A stretch of DNA of 64,000 nt from UMGS1883 sp045636425 (GTDB lineage: Bacteria > Bacillota > Clostridia > UMGS1883), in assembly GCA_045636425.1 (NCBI GenBank), contig JAZTXM010000014.1, positions 62,001 to 126,000 of the forward strand, written 5' to 3'. The first letter of the stretch is position 1, and every line of letters begins with the position of its first letter. Positions 39,573 through 48,781 of this stretch are shown one piece after another. The notes below the pieces were generated by a model. The model worked only from the letters and a program-made list of their open reading frames with translations. It did not search any database and was not told the origin of the DNA. The translations under genes were made by a program, and so were the position numbers.

Positions 39573-41759
39573 GTGAGGAAACGTAGCAGTGTAAAGAAAA
39601 GAATAAAAAATATAACCGCATTCTTCCTTGCCGGGGTAATGGTGCTTGTAGGAAGACTGGGCTGGATTCAGTTTGTCCGCGGCGGAGAATATAAAAGATT
39701 AGCGGCAGAGCAGCAAACGCGTGACAGCATTGTAAGTGCAAAGCGCGGCTCAATATATGACCGAAACATGAAGGTTCTGGCACAAAGTGCCACAGCAGAG
39801 AGAGTGACGATAAATCCCCAGGAAATTGATAAGCACAAAAATGCCGAGGTGGTAGTTGAAACCCTGGTTAAAATTCTGAGGGTTGACGAAAAAGACCTGC
39901 GTGAAAAAATAAAGCGTACAGACAGGCAGTCCGTCGTTATCAAGAAGCAGGTTGAAAAAAGCGTTGCCGACCGTATAAGGAAAAAGAATATTGCAGGAAT
40001 CCATTTTGAAGAGGACTCCAAAAGATATTACCCCTACGGCTCATTGGCGGCACAGGTTATAGGATTTACAGGGGCGGACAGTCAAGGCCTTGAAGGGCTT
40101 GAAAATGTCCTCGATGAACAACTCCGCGGAATAGACGGAAGAATTGTGGCGGCAAAGGACGTTTCAAATAACGAAATGCCCTACAAATATGAAAACTACA
40201 TACCGGCACAGGACGGAAAAGGCGTAGTCCTGACCATAGACGAAACAATTCAAAGATATACCGAGAAGCATCTTCAGCAGGCGTATGAAGAAAACCTTTT
40301 GGGTAACGGCGGTGCGGCTATTGTAATGGACCCCAACACGGGAGAAATTCTTGCCATGGCGGTTGTACCGACATATGATTTGAATGAACCAAGAGTAATT
40401 ACCGACCAGCTTCTTTTGGACCAGCTCGAGGATATGGAGCTTGAGGGCGAGGAATATGACAAAGCTTACAGTGCCGCAATAACAAAAATGTGGCGTAACA
40501 AAGCCGTTGTAGACTCCTACGAACCAGGTTCTACCTTTAAGGCCATTGTTGCGGCAAGTGCTCTTGAAAACGGCGTAGCGTCTGAACACGAGAGCTTTAC
40601 GTGTACCGGTGTGCGTCACGTTGCAAACAGGGATATCCATTGCTGGAAGACAGAGGGACACGGAGAAGAAACCTTTACGCAGGGTGTAATGAATTCCTGC
40701 AACCCTGTGTTTATGGAATTGGCGGCAAGACTGGGTGCGACAAAGTTTGAAAACGCCTTCCGTGCCTTTGGACTGACGGAGAAAACAGGCTTTACAATCC
40801 CCGGAGAAAGCAGCGGAACATTCCACGATTCTTTGGGAGTGGTGGATTTGGCTACTTCATCCTTCGGACAGACCTTTACAATCACCCCTCTCCAGCTTAT
40901 CAGTGCTGTTTCGGCGGTTGTTAACGGCGGAAACCTCATGAAGCCCAGAATCATAAAAGCATACACGGATAATAACGGAAAAATAATAGAAAATTTCGAG
41001 CCTGAGCTTGTAAGAAATGTTATTTCACAAGAGACCAGTGTGAAAATGAGAGGCATTTTGGAACAGGTTGTTTCCGAGGGAACAGGTAAAGGTGCTTATG
41101 TAAACGGATTTCGAATCGGAGGAAAGACGGGAACAAGTGAAAAGCTTCCCCGCGGCAACGGAAAGTATATTGCCTCCTTTGTAGGCTTTGCTCCGGCAGA
41201 TAACCCTGAAATAATATGCCTTTTGCTCCTTGATGAGCCGCATGCAGGGGCAACGGGAGGCGGTGCAATTGCGGCACCGGCAGTAGGTAAAATAATGGAG
41301 GATGTTCTCCCATATCTGGGACACAAGCCTCAATATACCGAAGAAAATGCACAGGCAATTTCAATTACGGTTCCCAATATCAAGGGCAAGACAGTTGCGG
41401 AAGCAACCGAGAAACTGCAGAGTCTGGGACTCATTATAAGCGTAAAGGGCAGCGGCGATAAGGTTACCACGCAGATTCCCGAAGCAGGAACGAAGCTTCA
41501 TAAGGACAGCGTAGTTCTTGCATATACTCAGGAGGGCGAAGAAGGCGGAACTGCCATAGTTCCCAATGTTATAGGAATGAATATGGAAAATGCACAAACC
41601 GCCTTTAAAAATGCAGGACTTGTAATGAAAATTGAAGCTTCCGGCAATGAAAAGATAACTTCTGAGCATATTGCCGTAAAGCAAAGTCCCCAGGCAGATT
41701 CCGAGGTCGCGGAGGGAACTAATGTGTACGTGAAATTCGTGCATAGGGATTCGGATTGA
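39573..41759 (+). CDS. class B penicillin-binding protein with two PASTA domains (FtsI/SpoVD-like)
   Basis: About 728 residues. One N-terminal membrane helix (about 14-35), a dimerisation domain and a transpeptidase with S320-TFK, SCN near 375 and KTGTS near 519. Two PASTA domains (about 600-655 and 665-725) end the protein. It cross-links septal peptidoglycan; the PASTA pair fits SpoVD or PBP2x. GTG 39573 is chosen because GGAGGG is 8 nt upstream; TTG 39570 is possible, and ATG 39549 has no ribosome site. Confidence 0.9.
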   Translation: MRKRSSVKKRIKNITAFFLAGVMVLVGRLGWIQFVRGGEYKRLAAEQQTRDSIVSAKRGSIYDRNMKVLAQSATAERVTINPQEIDKHKNAEVVVETLVKILRVDEKDLREKIKRTDRQSVVIKKQVEKSVADRIRKKNIAGIHFEEDSKRYYPYGSLAAQVIGFTGADSQGLEGLENVLDEQLRGIDGRIVAAKDVSNNEMPYKYENYIPAQDGKGVVLTIDETIQRYTEKHLQQAYEENLLGNGGAAIVMDPNTGEILAMAVVPTYDLNEPRVITDQLLLDQLEDMELEGEEYDKAYSAAITKMWRNKAVVDSYEPGSTFKAIVAASALENGVASEHESFTCTGVRHVANRDIHCWKTEGHGEETFTQGVMNSCNPVFMELAARLGATKFENAFRAFGLTEKTGFTIPGESSGTFHDSLGVVDLATSSFGQTFTITPLQLISAVSAVVNGGNLMKPRIIKAYTDNNGKIIENFEPELVRNVISQETSVKMRGILEQVVSEGTGKGAYVNGFRIGGKTGTSEKLPRGNGKYIASFVGFAPADNPEIICLLLLDEPHAGATGGGAIAAPAVGKIMEDVLPYLGHKPQYTEENAQAISITVPNIKGKTVAEATEKLQSLGLIISVKGSGDKVTTQIPEAGTKLHKDSVVLAYTQEGEEGGTAIVPNVIGMNMENAQTAFKNAGLVMKIEASGNEKITSEHIAVKQSPQADSEVAEGTNVYVKFVHRDSD

Positions 41760-41771
41760 CGGAGGTAAGAG

Positions 41772-43199
41772 ATGACATTAAAAGAATTACTTAAAAACAT
41801 AGATGCTGAAATTATAGGGAACGGCGATGTAGAAATAAAGGGCATTGCCTATGATTCCCGAAATGTGAAAGAAGGATTTTTGTTCGTTGCAATAAAAGGC
41901 TTTGAAACAGACGGACATAAATATATTGAAAGTGCTGTGAAAAACGGTGCTGTGGCAGTATTGGGCGAGGAAGACATCGATTGCGGATGCACCTATGCTA
42001 AAACTGCAGACACACGCAAGGCATTGGCTCTTTGCAGTGCAGAGTTTTTTGACCATCCCGAAAAAAAGCTTAAAATAATAGGGCTTACGGGAACAAACGG
42101 AAAGACCACCACTACTTATCTGATAAGACAAATTCTTATGTTAAAGGGGCTTCGGTGCGACCTTATAGGAACTAATCAGACAATTATAGGTGATGAGGTT
42201 ATTGAGAGCAGCCGTACCACCCCCGAATCCTTTGACTTATTTGAGATTTTCTCTAAAATGGTGAGCACAGGCGGAGAGTATGTGGTTATGGAGGTTTCCA
42301 GCCACTCATTGGAGCTTGACCGCGTTCACGGAGTAACCTTTGAAACGGCAGTTCTTACCAATATTACACAGGACCATCTTGATTTTCACAAGACTATGGA
42401 TAACTACGCACGTGCAAAGGCGAAAATCTTTTCCATGAGCAAAAGCGGAGCTATAAATGCCGATGATTCATATTGTAACCTGATGCTGGAATATGCACAG
42501 GGAAAGGCAATAACATATTCCATAGAAAATGATTCTGATGTTCATGCAGAAAACATCAGAATAAGTGAGCGCGGAGTTATATTTACACTTAACCACGACG
42601 GACAGGAGCGTGAAATGCGTTTGGGTATCCCGGGAAAATTCTCGGTGTATAACGCATTGGCGGCAATTTGTGCCTGCAAGAATATCGGTATAGAAATGAC
42701 TGATATTGAAAAAGGGCTTGTCCTTGCAAAAAGCGTCAAGGGCAGAATTGAGGTTGTCCGTACTAATACGCCCTACACCATTATAATTGATTACGCACAC
42801 ACGCCCGACGGAATGGAAAATATCATTTCAGCGGTGCGGGCATTTGCAAAGGCGAGGGTAATAACCGTATTTGGATGCGGTGGCAATCGTGACGCTACAA
42901 AGCGTCCTAAAATGGGTGTAATTGCAGAGGAGCTTTCTGACATTGCAGTTGTGACAAGTGATAATCCAAGATGCGAAGAGCCGATGGCGATCATTAATGA
43001 TATCCTCGAGGGAATGAAAAAGGATAATCACGTTATAGTTGAAAACCGAAAAGAAGCCATCAAATATGCAATGGAAATAGCAAAGCAGGATGATATTATC
43101 ATCCTTGCGGGAAAAGGACATGAAACCTATCAGGAAATTAATCATGTGAAATATGATTTTGATGAGCGTGTTGTCATAAAAGAAATTCTGGCAAGCTGA
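41772..43199 (+). CDS. murE: UDP-N-acetylmuramoyl-tripeptide synthetase (meso-DAP type)
   Basis: 475 residues. ATP loop GTNGKTTTTYL near 113-123, the substrate segment TTPES near 153-157 and the amino-acid specificity motif DNPR near 395-398. DNPR marks enzymes that add meso-diaminopimelate. ATG 41772 follows GGAGGTAAG. In most clusters murF and murD come next to it; neither is present here. Confidence 0.95.
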   Translation: MTLKELLKNIDAEIIGNGDVEIKGIAYDSRNVKEGFLFVAIKGFETDGHKYIESAVKNGAVAVLGEEDIDCGCTYAKTADTRKALALCSAEFFDHPEKKLKIIGLTGTNGKTTTTYLIRQILMLKGLRCDLIGTNQTIIGDEVIESSRTTPESFDLFEIFSKMVSTGGEYVVMEVSSHSLELDRVHGVTFETAVLTNITQDHLDFHKTMDNYARAKAKIFSMSKSGAINADDSYCNLMLEYAQGKAITYSIENDSDVHAENIRISERGVIFTLNHDGQEREMRLGIPGKFSVYNALAAICACKNIGIEMTDIEKGLVLAKSVKGRIEVVRTNTPYTIIIDYAHTPDGMENIISAVRAFAKARVITVFGCGGNRDATKRPKMGVIAEELSDIAVVTSDNPRCEEPMAIINDILEGMKKDNHVIVENRKEAIKYAMEIAKQDDIIILAGKGHETYQEINHVKYDFDERVVIKEILAS

Positions 43200-43215
43200 A
43201 AGGTACTGATGAACG

Positions 43216-44157
43216 ATGTGGATAAAAGCATGTATAATTAGTTTCATTATAACTGTAGTATTTGAGCCCGTATTAATTCCTTTTTTGCGTAAACTCAAGT
43301 TCGGGCAGACAATTTTGGAGGACGGTCCCACCTGGCACGGAAAAAAGCAGGGAACCCCTACCATGGGAGGAATTGCTTTCATTCTGGCAACTGTTCTTGC
43401 AGGACTTGTTTTTACAAAAGATGTGAAAACGGGGGGCATTTTGCTGTGCGGAGTACTTTTCGGATTAATCGGCTTTATTGATGACTATATCAAGGTCGTA
43501 AAGAAGCAAAACAAGGGATTTTCCGCATCACAGAAATTTTCAGCACAAATATTAGTAAGCTTTGCATATGCTATGTTTCTTTACTGCAACTTTGACCGCA
43601 CACAGGTTATTATTCCTTTTATGGATGTAAATTTAGAGCTTGGAATATTTTATGTGCCGTTTGTAATGCTGGTGCTTCTGGCAACTTCAAACAGTGCAAA
43701 CCTTACCGACGGCATTGACGGACTTGCGGCAAGCGTGGGAAGCATAATATCACTGTTCTTTGCGGTTGCGTGCAGCTTCATTGCAGGAAACAGCGGCGGT
43801 GCGGTTATAGCAGGTGCTCTTGCAGGAGGACTTTTGGGATTTTTGATTTTTAACGCCTATCCTGCGAAGGTGTTCATGGGTGACACGGGCAGCCTTTTTA
43901 TAGGCGGACTGATTAGTGCAGTGGCAATCAGTGCAGGACTGGAATTTTTCCTTATAATAAGTGCATTTGTATTTTTATTTGAGGCACTCAGCGTAATTAT
44001 TCAGGTAGCAGTTTTTAAAAGAACAAAGAAACGTGTGTTTAAAATGGCTCCCGTACATCATCATTTTGAAATGTGCGGTTGGAAAGAAACCAAGGTTGTG
44101 ACAGTGTTCTGTCTGATAACTTTGGCACTTTGCACAGTCAGCTATTTTGCACTTTGA
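43216..44157 (+). CDS. mraY: phospho-N-acetylmuramoyl-pentapeptide-transferase
   Basis: 313 residues with about ten membrane helices. The Asp-rich FIDDYIKV (about 85-92), NLTDGIDGLA (about 163-172) and VFMGDTGSLFIGG (about 219-231) blocks, plus APVHHHFE near 278-285, are the MraY signature. It makes lipid I on undecaprenyl phosphate. The ATG lies 16 nt after murE. The loop between helices 1 and 2 with GPTWHGKKQGTPTMGG is intact. Confidence 0.95.
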   Translation: MWIKACIISFIITVVFEPVLIPFLRKLKFGQTILEDGPTWHGKKQGTPTMGGIAFILATVLAGLVFTKDVKTGGILLCGVLFGLIGFIDDYIKVVKKQNKGFSASQKFSAQILVSFAYAMFLYCNFDRTQVIIPFMDVNLELGIFYVPFVMLVLLATSNSANLTDGIDGLAASVGSIISLFFAVACSFIAGNSGGAVIAGALAGGLLGFLIFNAYPAKVFMGDTGSLFIGGLISAVAISAGLEFFLIISAFVFLFEALSVIIQVAVFKRTKKRVFKMAPVHHHFEMCGWKETKVVTVFCLITLALCTVSYFAL

Positions 44158-44199
44158 ACTATAACTAATTGAGCTAAAACAGGGCAGGGAGGGGAAACA

Positions 44200-45321
44200 A
44201 TGAAAGAAGAAAACGGGATAAAAGAAAAAAAGGGTCAGGTAGACTTTATACTTCTCATAACAATATTGACGCTGCTTTTGTTCGGACTTGTTATGTTGTT
44301 TTCGGCAAGTACTCCCTCGGCACTCCAGGACGGTAATATTTACGCCTCTATCATAAAACAGGGCGGTATGTCCCTTTTGGGAATAATCTGTATGGTGATA
44401 GCGGCAAATTATGATTATCACTATTTTAAAAAGTTTTCAAGGCTGATTAACGTGGTTACAATTGCCTTAATGTATGCAGTACCGCTCATCGGATTTGCCT
44501 CCCATGGTGCGACGCGTCAGATTTCTCTGGGGCCAATAAGCTTCCAGCCGTCAGAGCTTGCAAAGTTTTCCCTTGTAATCTTCTTTGCAAACAGATTTTC
44601 CGATAGGAAAACATCTGACCTTGTAACAGATAAAGACAATATTATGAAATGCTTTGGAATAATTGCGATATATGGTGCGGCGTGCTTTTTGCAGAGCCAT
44701 ATGTCTGCGGCAGTTGTGCTGGCGGTTATAGGTATGCTTATGATGATTGTAGCGGGACTTCCCATGAAATACTTCTATCTCATGGGCGGTGCAGGAGCGG
44801 CACTCATTGCAGGTGTAGGTCTTACCGCAAGCTACAGACTTGACAGATTCAAAGCCCTGTTCGACCCCTTTGCATATGAAAGAGGAATCGGATGGCAGAT
44901 TATACAGTCGCTTTACGCCGTAGGAAGCGGTGGATTGTTCGGGTTGGGGCTTGGTCAGTCAAGACAGAAATTCAGATATCTCCCCGAGGCTCATAATGAC
45001 TATATTTACGCAGTTATTTGCGAAGAACTGGGCTTTGCGGGCGGAATATTGGTTATGGCATTGTTTGTGCTTTTTGTATGGAGAGGAATAAGCATTGCAC
45101 TTAATGCAAAGGATAAGTTCGGTACATATCTTGCCTTTGGCATAACCGCTATTATAGGCGTTCAGATGCTTATCAACATAGGCGTTGTGCTTTCCGTTCT
45201 TCCCTCTACGGGAATGCAGCTTCCGTTTTTCAGCGCGGGCGGTACGTCCATGATAGTTATACTGGGAGCTATGGGAATACTTCTTAATATATCAAAGAGC
45301 AGTAAAATCAAAAAAATGTAG
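44200..45321 (+). CDS. ftsW: FtsW/SpoVE-type lipid II glycosyltransferase (SEDS)
   Basis: 373 residues, ten membrane helices. SEDS signatures: GATRQISLGPISFQPSELAK (in part, near 103-118), the conserved extracytoplasmic Asp loop and LPEAHNDYIYAVICEELGF (near 264-282), and SAGGTSM near 346. It polymerises glycan strands at the septum together with the PBP encoded upstream. RBS GGGAGGGG. It follows mraY directly; murD, usually in between, is missing. Confidence 0.95.
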   Translation: MKEENGIKEKKGQVDFILLITILTLLLFGLVMLFSASTPSALQDGNIYASIIKQGGMSLLGIICMVIAANYDYHYFKKFSRLINVVTIALMYAVPLIGFASHGATRQISLGPISFQPSELAKFSLVIFFANRFSDRKTSDLVTDKDNIMKCFGIIAIYGAACFLQSHMSAAVVLAVIGMLMMIVAGLPMKYFYLMGGAGAALIAGVGLTASYRLDRFKALFDPFAYERGIGWQIIQSLYAVGSGGLFGLGLGQSRQKFRYLPEAHNDYIYAVICEELGFAGGILVMALFVLFVWRGISIALNAKDKFGTYLAFGITAIIGVQMLINIGVVLSVLPSTGMQLPFFSAGGTSMIVILGAMGILLNISKSSKIKKM

Positions 45322-45338
45322 TAAAGGATTGCAGTTTT

Positions 45339-46439
45339 ATGCGAGTATTACTTACAGGCGGCGGTACGGCAGGGCATATTAACCCTGCCATAGCAATAGC
45401 AAACTATATAAAGGAAAAGGAAAAGGACAGCACTTTTCTTTTCGTGGGAACAGAGCGTGGACTTGAAAAAACTCTGGTTCCCAAATGCGGATATGACATA
45501 AAATTTATTGAAGTAATGGGGCTTAAAAGAAGCCTTAGTTTAGAGAATTTTAAGGTTTTGATTAATTACATCAAAAGTCAGAAGGATGCAAAGAAAATCA
45601 TCAGGGAGTTTAAGCCTGACATTGTCATCGGTACGGGTGGATATGTGTGCGCTCCCGTGGTAAAGATGGCGGCAAAGCTTAAAATACCCACCCTTATCCA
45701 CGAGCAGAATGTGTTTCCCGGCCTTGCCATAAAGATGCTTTCACAGACGGCAGATGTTACGGCAATAAGCTTTGAAGAAACCAAAAACATGATGAAAGCA
45801 AGGAAAATGGTACTTACGGGAAACCCCCTCCGTCCCAACCTTTTTGCTTCTCATGATATAGATATAGTGCGTGCACAATATAACTTTGATGATAAGCCCA
45901 TTGTACTTATGTTCGGAGGCTCTCTCGGAGCCGAAAAAATGAATGAAGCACTTGTGGATATGGTTGTTAACCGCCGCGTGGAGGGCTTTAATCTGATTGC
46001 ATCAACGGGTGAAAAGCATTTTGAAAAAATAAAAGGTGAGCTTACAGAAAAGGGAATAGATATTGAAAAAATTCCCTCAGTAAGGATTCTCCCGTATTTA
46101 TATAATATGGAAGAAATCTTTTTTGCCGCAGACATTATTACGGGCAGGGCAGGAGCAATTACAGTAAGTGAAATTACGGCGCTCGGAAAGGCGGCTGTAC
46201 TTATTCCCAGCCCATATGTAGCGCATAATCATCAGGAATATAATGCAAGGTATCTCGAAAAGAACGGTGCGGCAAAGGTAGTGCTTGAAAGCGAAACTAC
46301 AGGCGAGAGAATTGCAAGTGAAATCAAAAATATTCTTTCCGACACAGAAAAGCTTAAAAAAATGCAAATTGCATCCAAGAAAATCGGAATTACCGATGCC
46401 TGCGAAACCATATACAAATCAATAAAGGAAATAATCTGA
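45339..46439 (+). CDS. murG: undecaprenyldiphospho-muramoylpentapeptide beta-N-acetylglucosaminyltransferase
   Basis: 366 residues, GT-B fold, membrane-associated. Motifs GGGTAGHINPA (6-16), GTGGYVCAPVV near 97-107, HEQNVFPG near 123-130 and the UDP-GlcNAc site with GRAGAITVSEI near 268-278. It converts lipid I to lipid II. It starts 17 nt after ftsW with a modest AAAGGA. Confidence 0.95.
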   Translation: MRVLLTGGGTAGHINPAIAIANYIKEKEKDSTFLFVGTERGLEKTLVPKCGYDIKFIEVMGLKRSLSLENFKVLINYIKSQKDAKKIIREFKPDIVIGTGGYVCAPVVKMAAKLKIPTLIHEQNVFPGLAIKMLSQTADVTAISFEETKNMMKARKMVLTGNPLRPNLFASHDIDIVRAQYNFDDKPIVLMFGGSLGAEKMNEALVDMVVNRRVEGFNLIASTGEKHFEKIKGELTEKGIDIEKIPSVRILPYLYNMEEIFFAADIITGRAGAITVSEITALGKAAVLIPSPYVAHNHQEYNARYLEKNGAAKVVLESETTGERIASEIKNILSDTEKLKKMQIASKKIGITDACETIYKSIKEII

Positions 46440-46447
46440 TAAATTCA

Positions 46448-46495
46448 CCAATACGGCACCCACGGCATAGTATGTTACAGGGGGTGTCGTATTGG
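46448..46495 (+). promoter_or_regulatory. hairpin covering the ribosome site and start codon of murA copy 2
   Basis: Arms 46448-46461 (CCAATACGGCACCC) and 46482-46495 (GGGTGTCGTATTGG) form a 14-bp stem with one G-T pair and a 20-nt loop. The right arm contains most of the GGGGGTG ribosome site and the TTG start (46492). It has no T run, so it is not a terminator. Confidence 0.75.
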
Positions 46496-47739
46496 ACAGA
46501 TACATAATAAATGGTGGTAGGAAACTTAACGGAAGACTGCGTGTTCACGGTGCAAAAAATGCAGTGCTTCCCATAATGGCGGCAGCAGTGCTTTCGGGGG
46601 ACAAATGTAGTTTATATGACTGCCCCAACCTCAGTGATGTGCATCACACAATAAAGATTTTAAGAACTCTGGGCTGCAAGGCAGAGCTTAACGGGGACAT
46701 TATGGAGATTGATTCCGGTAGTATCAGTTCGTGGGAAATTCCGGAGGACCTTATGCGTGAAATGCGAAGCTCTATTATTTTCCTGGGAGCAATTGCAGGA
46801 AAAATGGGCAGAGTGAGGCTGTGTGCTCCGGGGGGATGTGAACTTGGTAACCGCCCCATAGACCTGCATCTTAAGGCTCTTAGACAGCTGGGAATGGAAA
46901 TCCGCGAGGAAAATGGCTACATTGAAGCGATAGCCGATAAGATGCACAGCGGTGACGTACATTTAAGCTTTCCCAGCGTGGGCGCTACGGAAAATATAAT
47001 ACTGGCGGCGGTAGGGCTCAAAGGAGAAACTAATATTTCAAATGCCGCACGTGAGCCTGAAATAACCGATATGTGTGACTTTCTTAACAAAATGGGAGCA
47101 GACATAGAAGGTGCGGGAAGTGAAAACATACGCATAAACGGCGTGGCGCATCTTCACGGAACAAACCATAAGATAATGCCCGACAGAATTGTGGCGGCTA
47201 CGTTTATGTGTGCGGCTATGACAACCAAAAGTGAAATTGAGCTTTTGAATGTGCGAAGCAGCCACCTGGGTGCCGTAGTTTCAGTATTGCGTGACAGCGG
47301 AGCAAAAATAGAGTTTTTTAAGGATAATATGTATATTCGTGCTCCTGAAAAAGCACAAAGCGTAGATATGATAAAAACCCAGGTTTATCCGGGCTTTCCC
47401 ACAGATGCGCAATCACCTGTAATGGCGGCATTGTGCTTTGCGGGAGGGACCAGTGTAATTGTGGAAAATATATTTGACAGCAGATATAAAATAATTCCTG
47501 AACTCAGAACGATGGGTGCTGATATACTTCAGGACGGCCGTGTTGCAGTGATTAAAGGTCATAAGCTGTGCGGAGCCCATATTAAGGCAATGGATTTAAG
47601 AGGCGGTGCGGCACTTACGGTTGCGGCGCTTGGTGCATCAGGGCAGACAATACTCGACGGAGTGCATTATATAGACCGCGGATACGTAAGCTTTGAAAAT
47701 CAACTAAAATCCCTTGGTGCAGACATAGAGAGAATATAA
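46492..47739 (+). CDS. murA2: UDP-N-acetylglucosamine 1-carboxyvinyltransferase, copy 2
   Basis: 415 residues, full MurA length. The GAKNAVLP motif (20-27) and the active-site loop GGCELGNRPIDLH with its Cys (about 113-125) are both kept, so it should be active and fosfomycin-sensitive. It is a paralog of the minus-strand murA at 32730. The start is TTG with GGGGGTG upstream, both held in a stem. In many Clostridia a MurA or MurB lies at this point between murG and ftsQ. Confidence 0.93.
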   Translation: MDRYIINGGRKLNGRLRVHGAKNAVLPIMAAAVLSGDKCSLYDCPNLSDVHHTIKILRTLGCKAELNGDIMEIDSGSISSWEIPEDLMREMRSSIIFLGAIAGKMGRVRLCAPGGCELGNRPIDLHLKALRQLGMEIREENGYIEAIADKMHSGDVHLSFPSVGATENIILAAVGLKGETNISNAAREPEITDMCDFLNKMGADIEGAGSENIRINGVAHLHGTNHKIMPDRIVAATFMCAAMTTKSEIELLNVRSSHLGAVVSVLRDSGAKIEFFKDNMYIRAPEKAQSVDMIKTQVYPGFPTDAQSPVMAALCFAGGTSVIVENIFDSRYKIIPELRTMGADILQDGRVAVIKGHKLCGAHIKAMDLRGGAALTVAALGASGQTILDGVHYIDRGYVSFENQLKSLGADIERI

Positions 47740-47740
47740 G

Positions 47741-47803
47741 ATGGCGTTATTTGGTAAAAAATTTTTCAAACCCCAAGTGGGGGAGAAGCTGTATATATTA
47801 TAA
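47741..47803 (+). CDS. possible 20-residue small protein
   Basis: The frame ATG...TAA starts 1 nt after the murA2 stop and encodes MALFGKKFFKPQVGEKLYIL, basic and aromatic. GAGAGAA lies 6-8 nt upstream. It could be a true micropeptide, a coupling device for ftsQ, or chance. Low confidence. Confidence 0.25.
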   Translation: MALFGKKFFKPQVGEKLYIL

Positions 47804-47823
47804 ACACAAAAGAAGGTGAACGT

Positions 47824-48681
47824 ATGGCAAGAAAACAGGCAAAGAATAAAATTAAACTCAAAAGAAGACAAAAAAAGCAGTTGGCGTTTTTGACGATGAT
47901 TACGCTTGTTGCATCACTTATTGCAGTTATACTTCTGACCCCAGCGTTCAATGTGAATAATATTGAGATAACGGGAAATAACATGGTCAGCGATGAAGAA
48001 ATAATAATGGCGGGCGGGCTCAGCAAAAATGTTAACATCCTGAATGTAGATACCGATGCCGCAGAGAAAAACATAAAATCACTGCCATATATAAAGAAAG
48101 CCGAGATTAAAAGAAGCTTCCCCGATACAATTGAAATTAAGGTTTCGGAAGAAGTCGGAGTTGCATATTTTACGGCGAAGGACGGCTATGTAATTATTGC
48201 CTCAGACGGCAAATGCATAGATGTGTCAAGCGGTCTTTCAGAGGATAAAAATTCCTCCGGGCAGGTAGCACAGCTTCCGAAGCTTCCTGTAATTAAGGGA
48301 ATCAAAAATGTGAAGTACAGCAAGGGAGAAATAGTAGAAGCCGAGGACTCCCATAAACTGAAATCACTTTTCGTTTGCCTTCACGAGTTTGCAAGGCAAG
48401 GATACGTTTTTGACATGAAGGAAATTGACATGTCAGACCCGGAGGATATCAGATTTTATTACAAAGGCAAGGAATTGTGCGTTTCGGTAGGAGACACTCA
48501 GCGTATAGGATATAAGATGGAATGCTTCCGCCCCATATACGAAGAGGTTGTGAAAATGACAAAGAAAGGCCAGCTTCCCAAGGGATTTATAGATTTGGAG
48601 CATAACTCATATAGGGAAAATATAGAAATCCCGACGAAAAATGCCGAAGAAACAGGGGAAGAAAATAAAAAAGCTCAATAA
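47824..48681 (+). CDS. ftsQ: cell division protein FtsQ/DivIB
   Basis: 285 residues. A strongly basic cytosolic tail (1-21), one membrane helix (about 22-40), then a POTRA domain (about 41-112: NNIEITGNNMVSDEEI) and the FtsQ beta domain. It helps to recruit FtsL and the septal PBP. RBS AGAAGGTG. Position before ftsZ supports the call. Confidence 0.9.
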   Translation: MARKQAKNKIKLKRRQKKQLAFLTMITLVASLIAVILLTPAFNVNNIEITGNNMVSDEEIIMAGGLSKNVNILNVDTDAAEKNIKSLPYIKKAEIKRSFPDTIEIKVSEEVGVAYFTAKDGYVIIASDGKCIDVSSGLSEDKNSSGQVAQLPKLPVIKGIKNVKYSKGEIVEAEDSHKLKSLFVCLHEFARQGYVFDMKEIDMSDPEDIRFYYKGKELCVSVGDTQRIGYKMECFRPIYEEVVKMTKKGQLPKGFIDLEHNSYRENIEIPTKNAEETGEENKKAQ

Positions 48682-48705
48682 TTTTATAAGAATTCAAAAT
48701 TTTTC

Positions 48706-48734
48706 TTGAAACTTAAGCCTTTTGGGTGTATTAT
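48706..48734 (+). promoter_or_regulatory. ftsZ promoter
   Basis: TTGAAA (48706-48711), 17 bp, TATTAT (48729-48734). It gives ftsZ its own transcription in addition to the cluster promoter. Confidence 0.7.
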
Positions 48735-48781
48735 ATATTATATAATGATATAGCTATATTACTTATGGAGGAGGATTTCCA

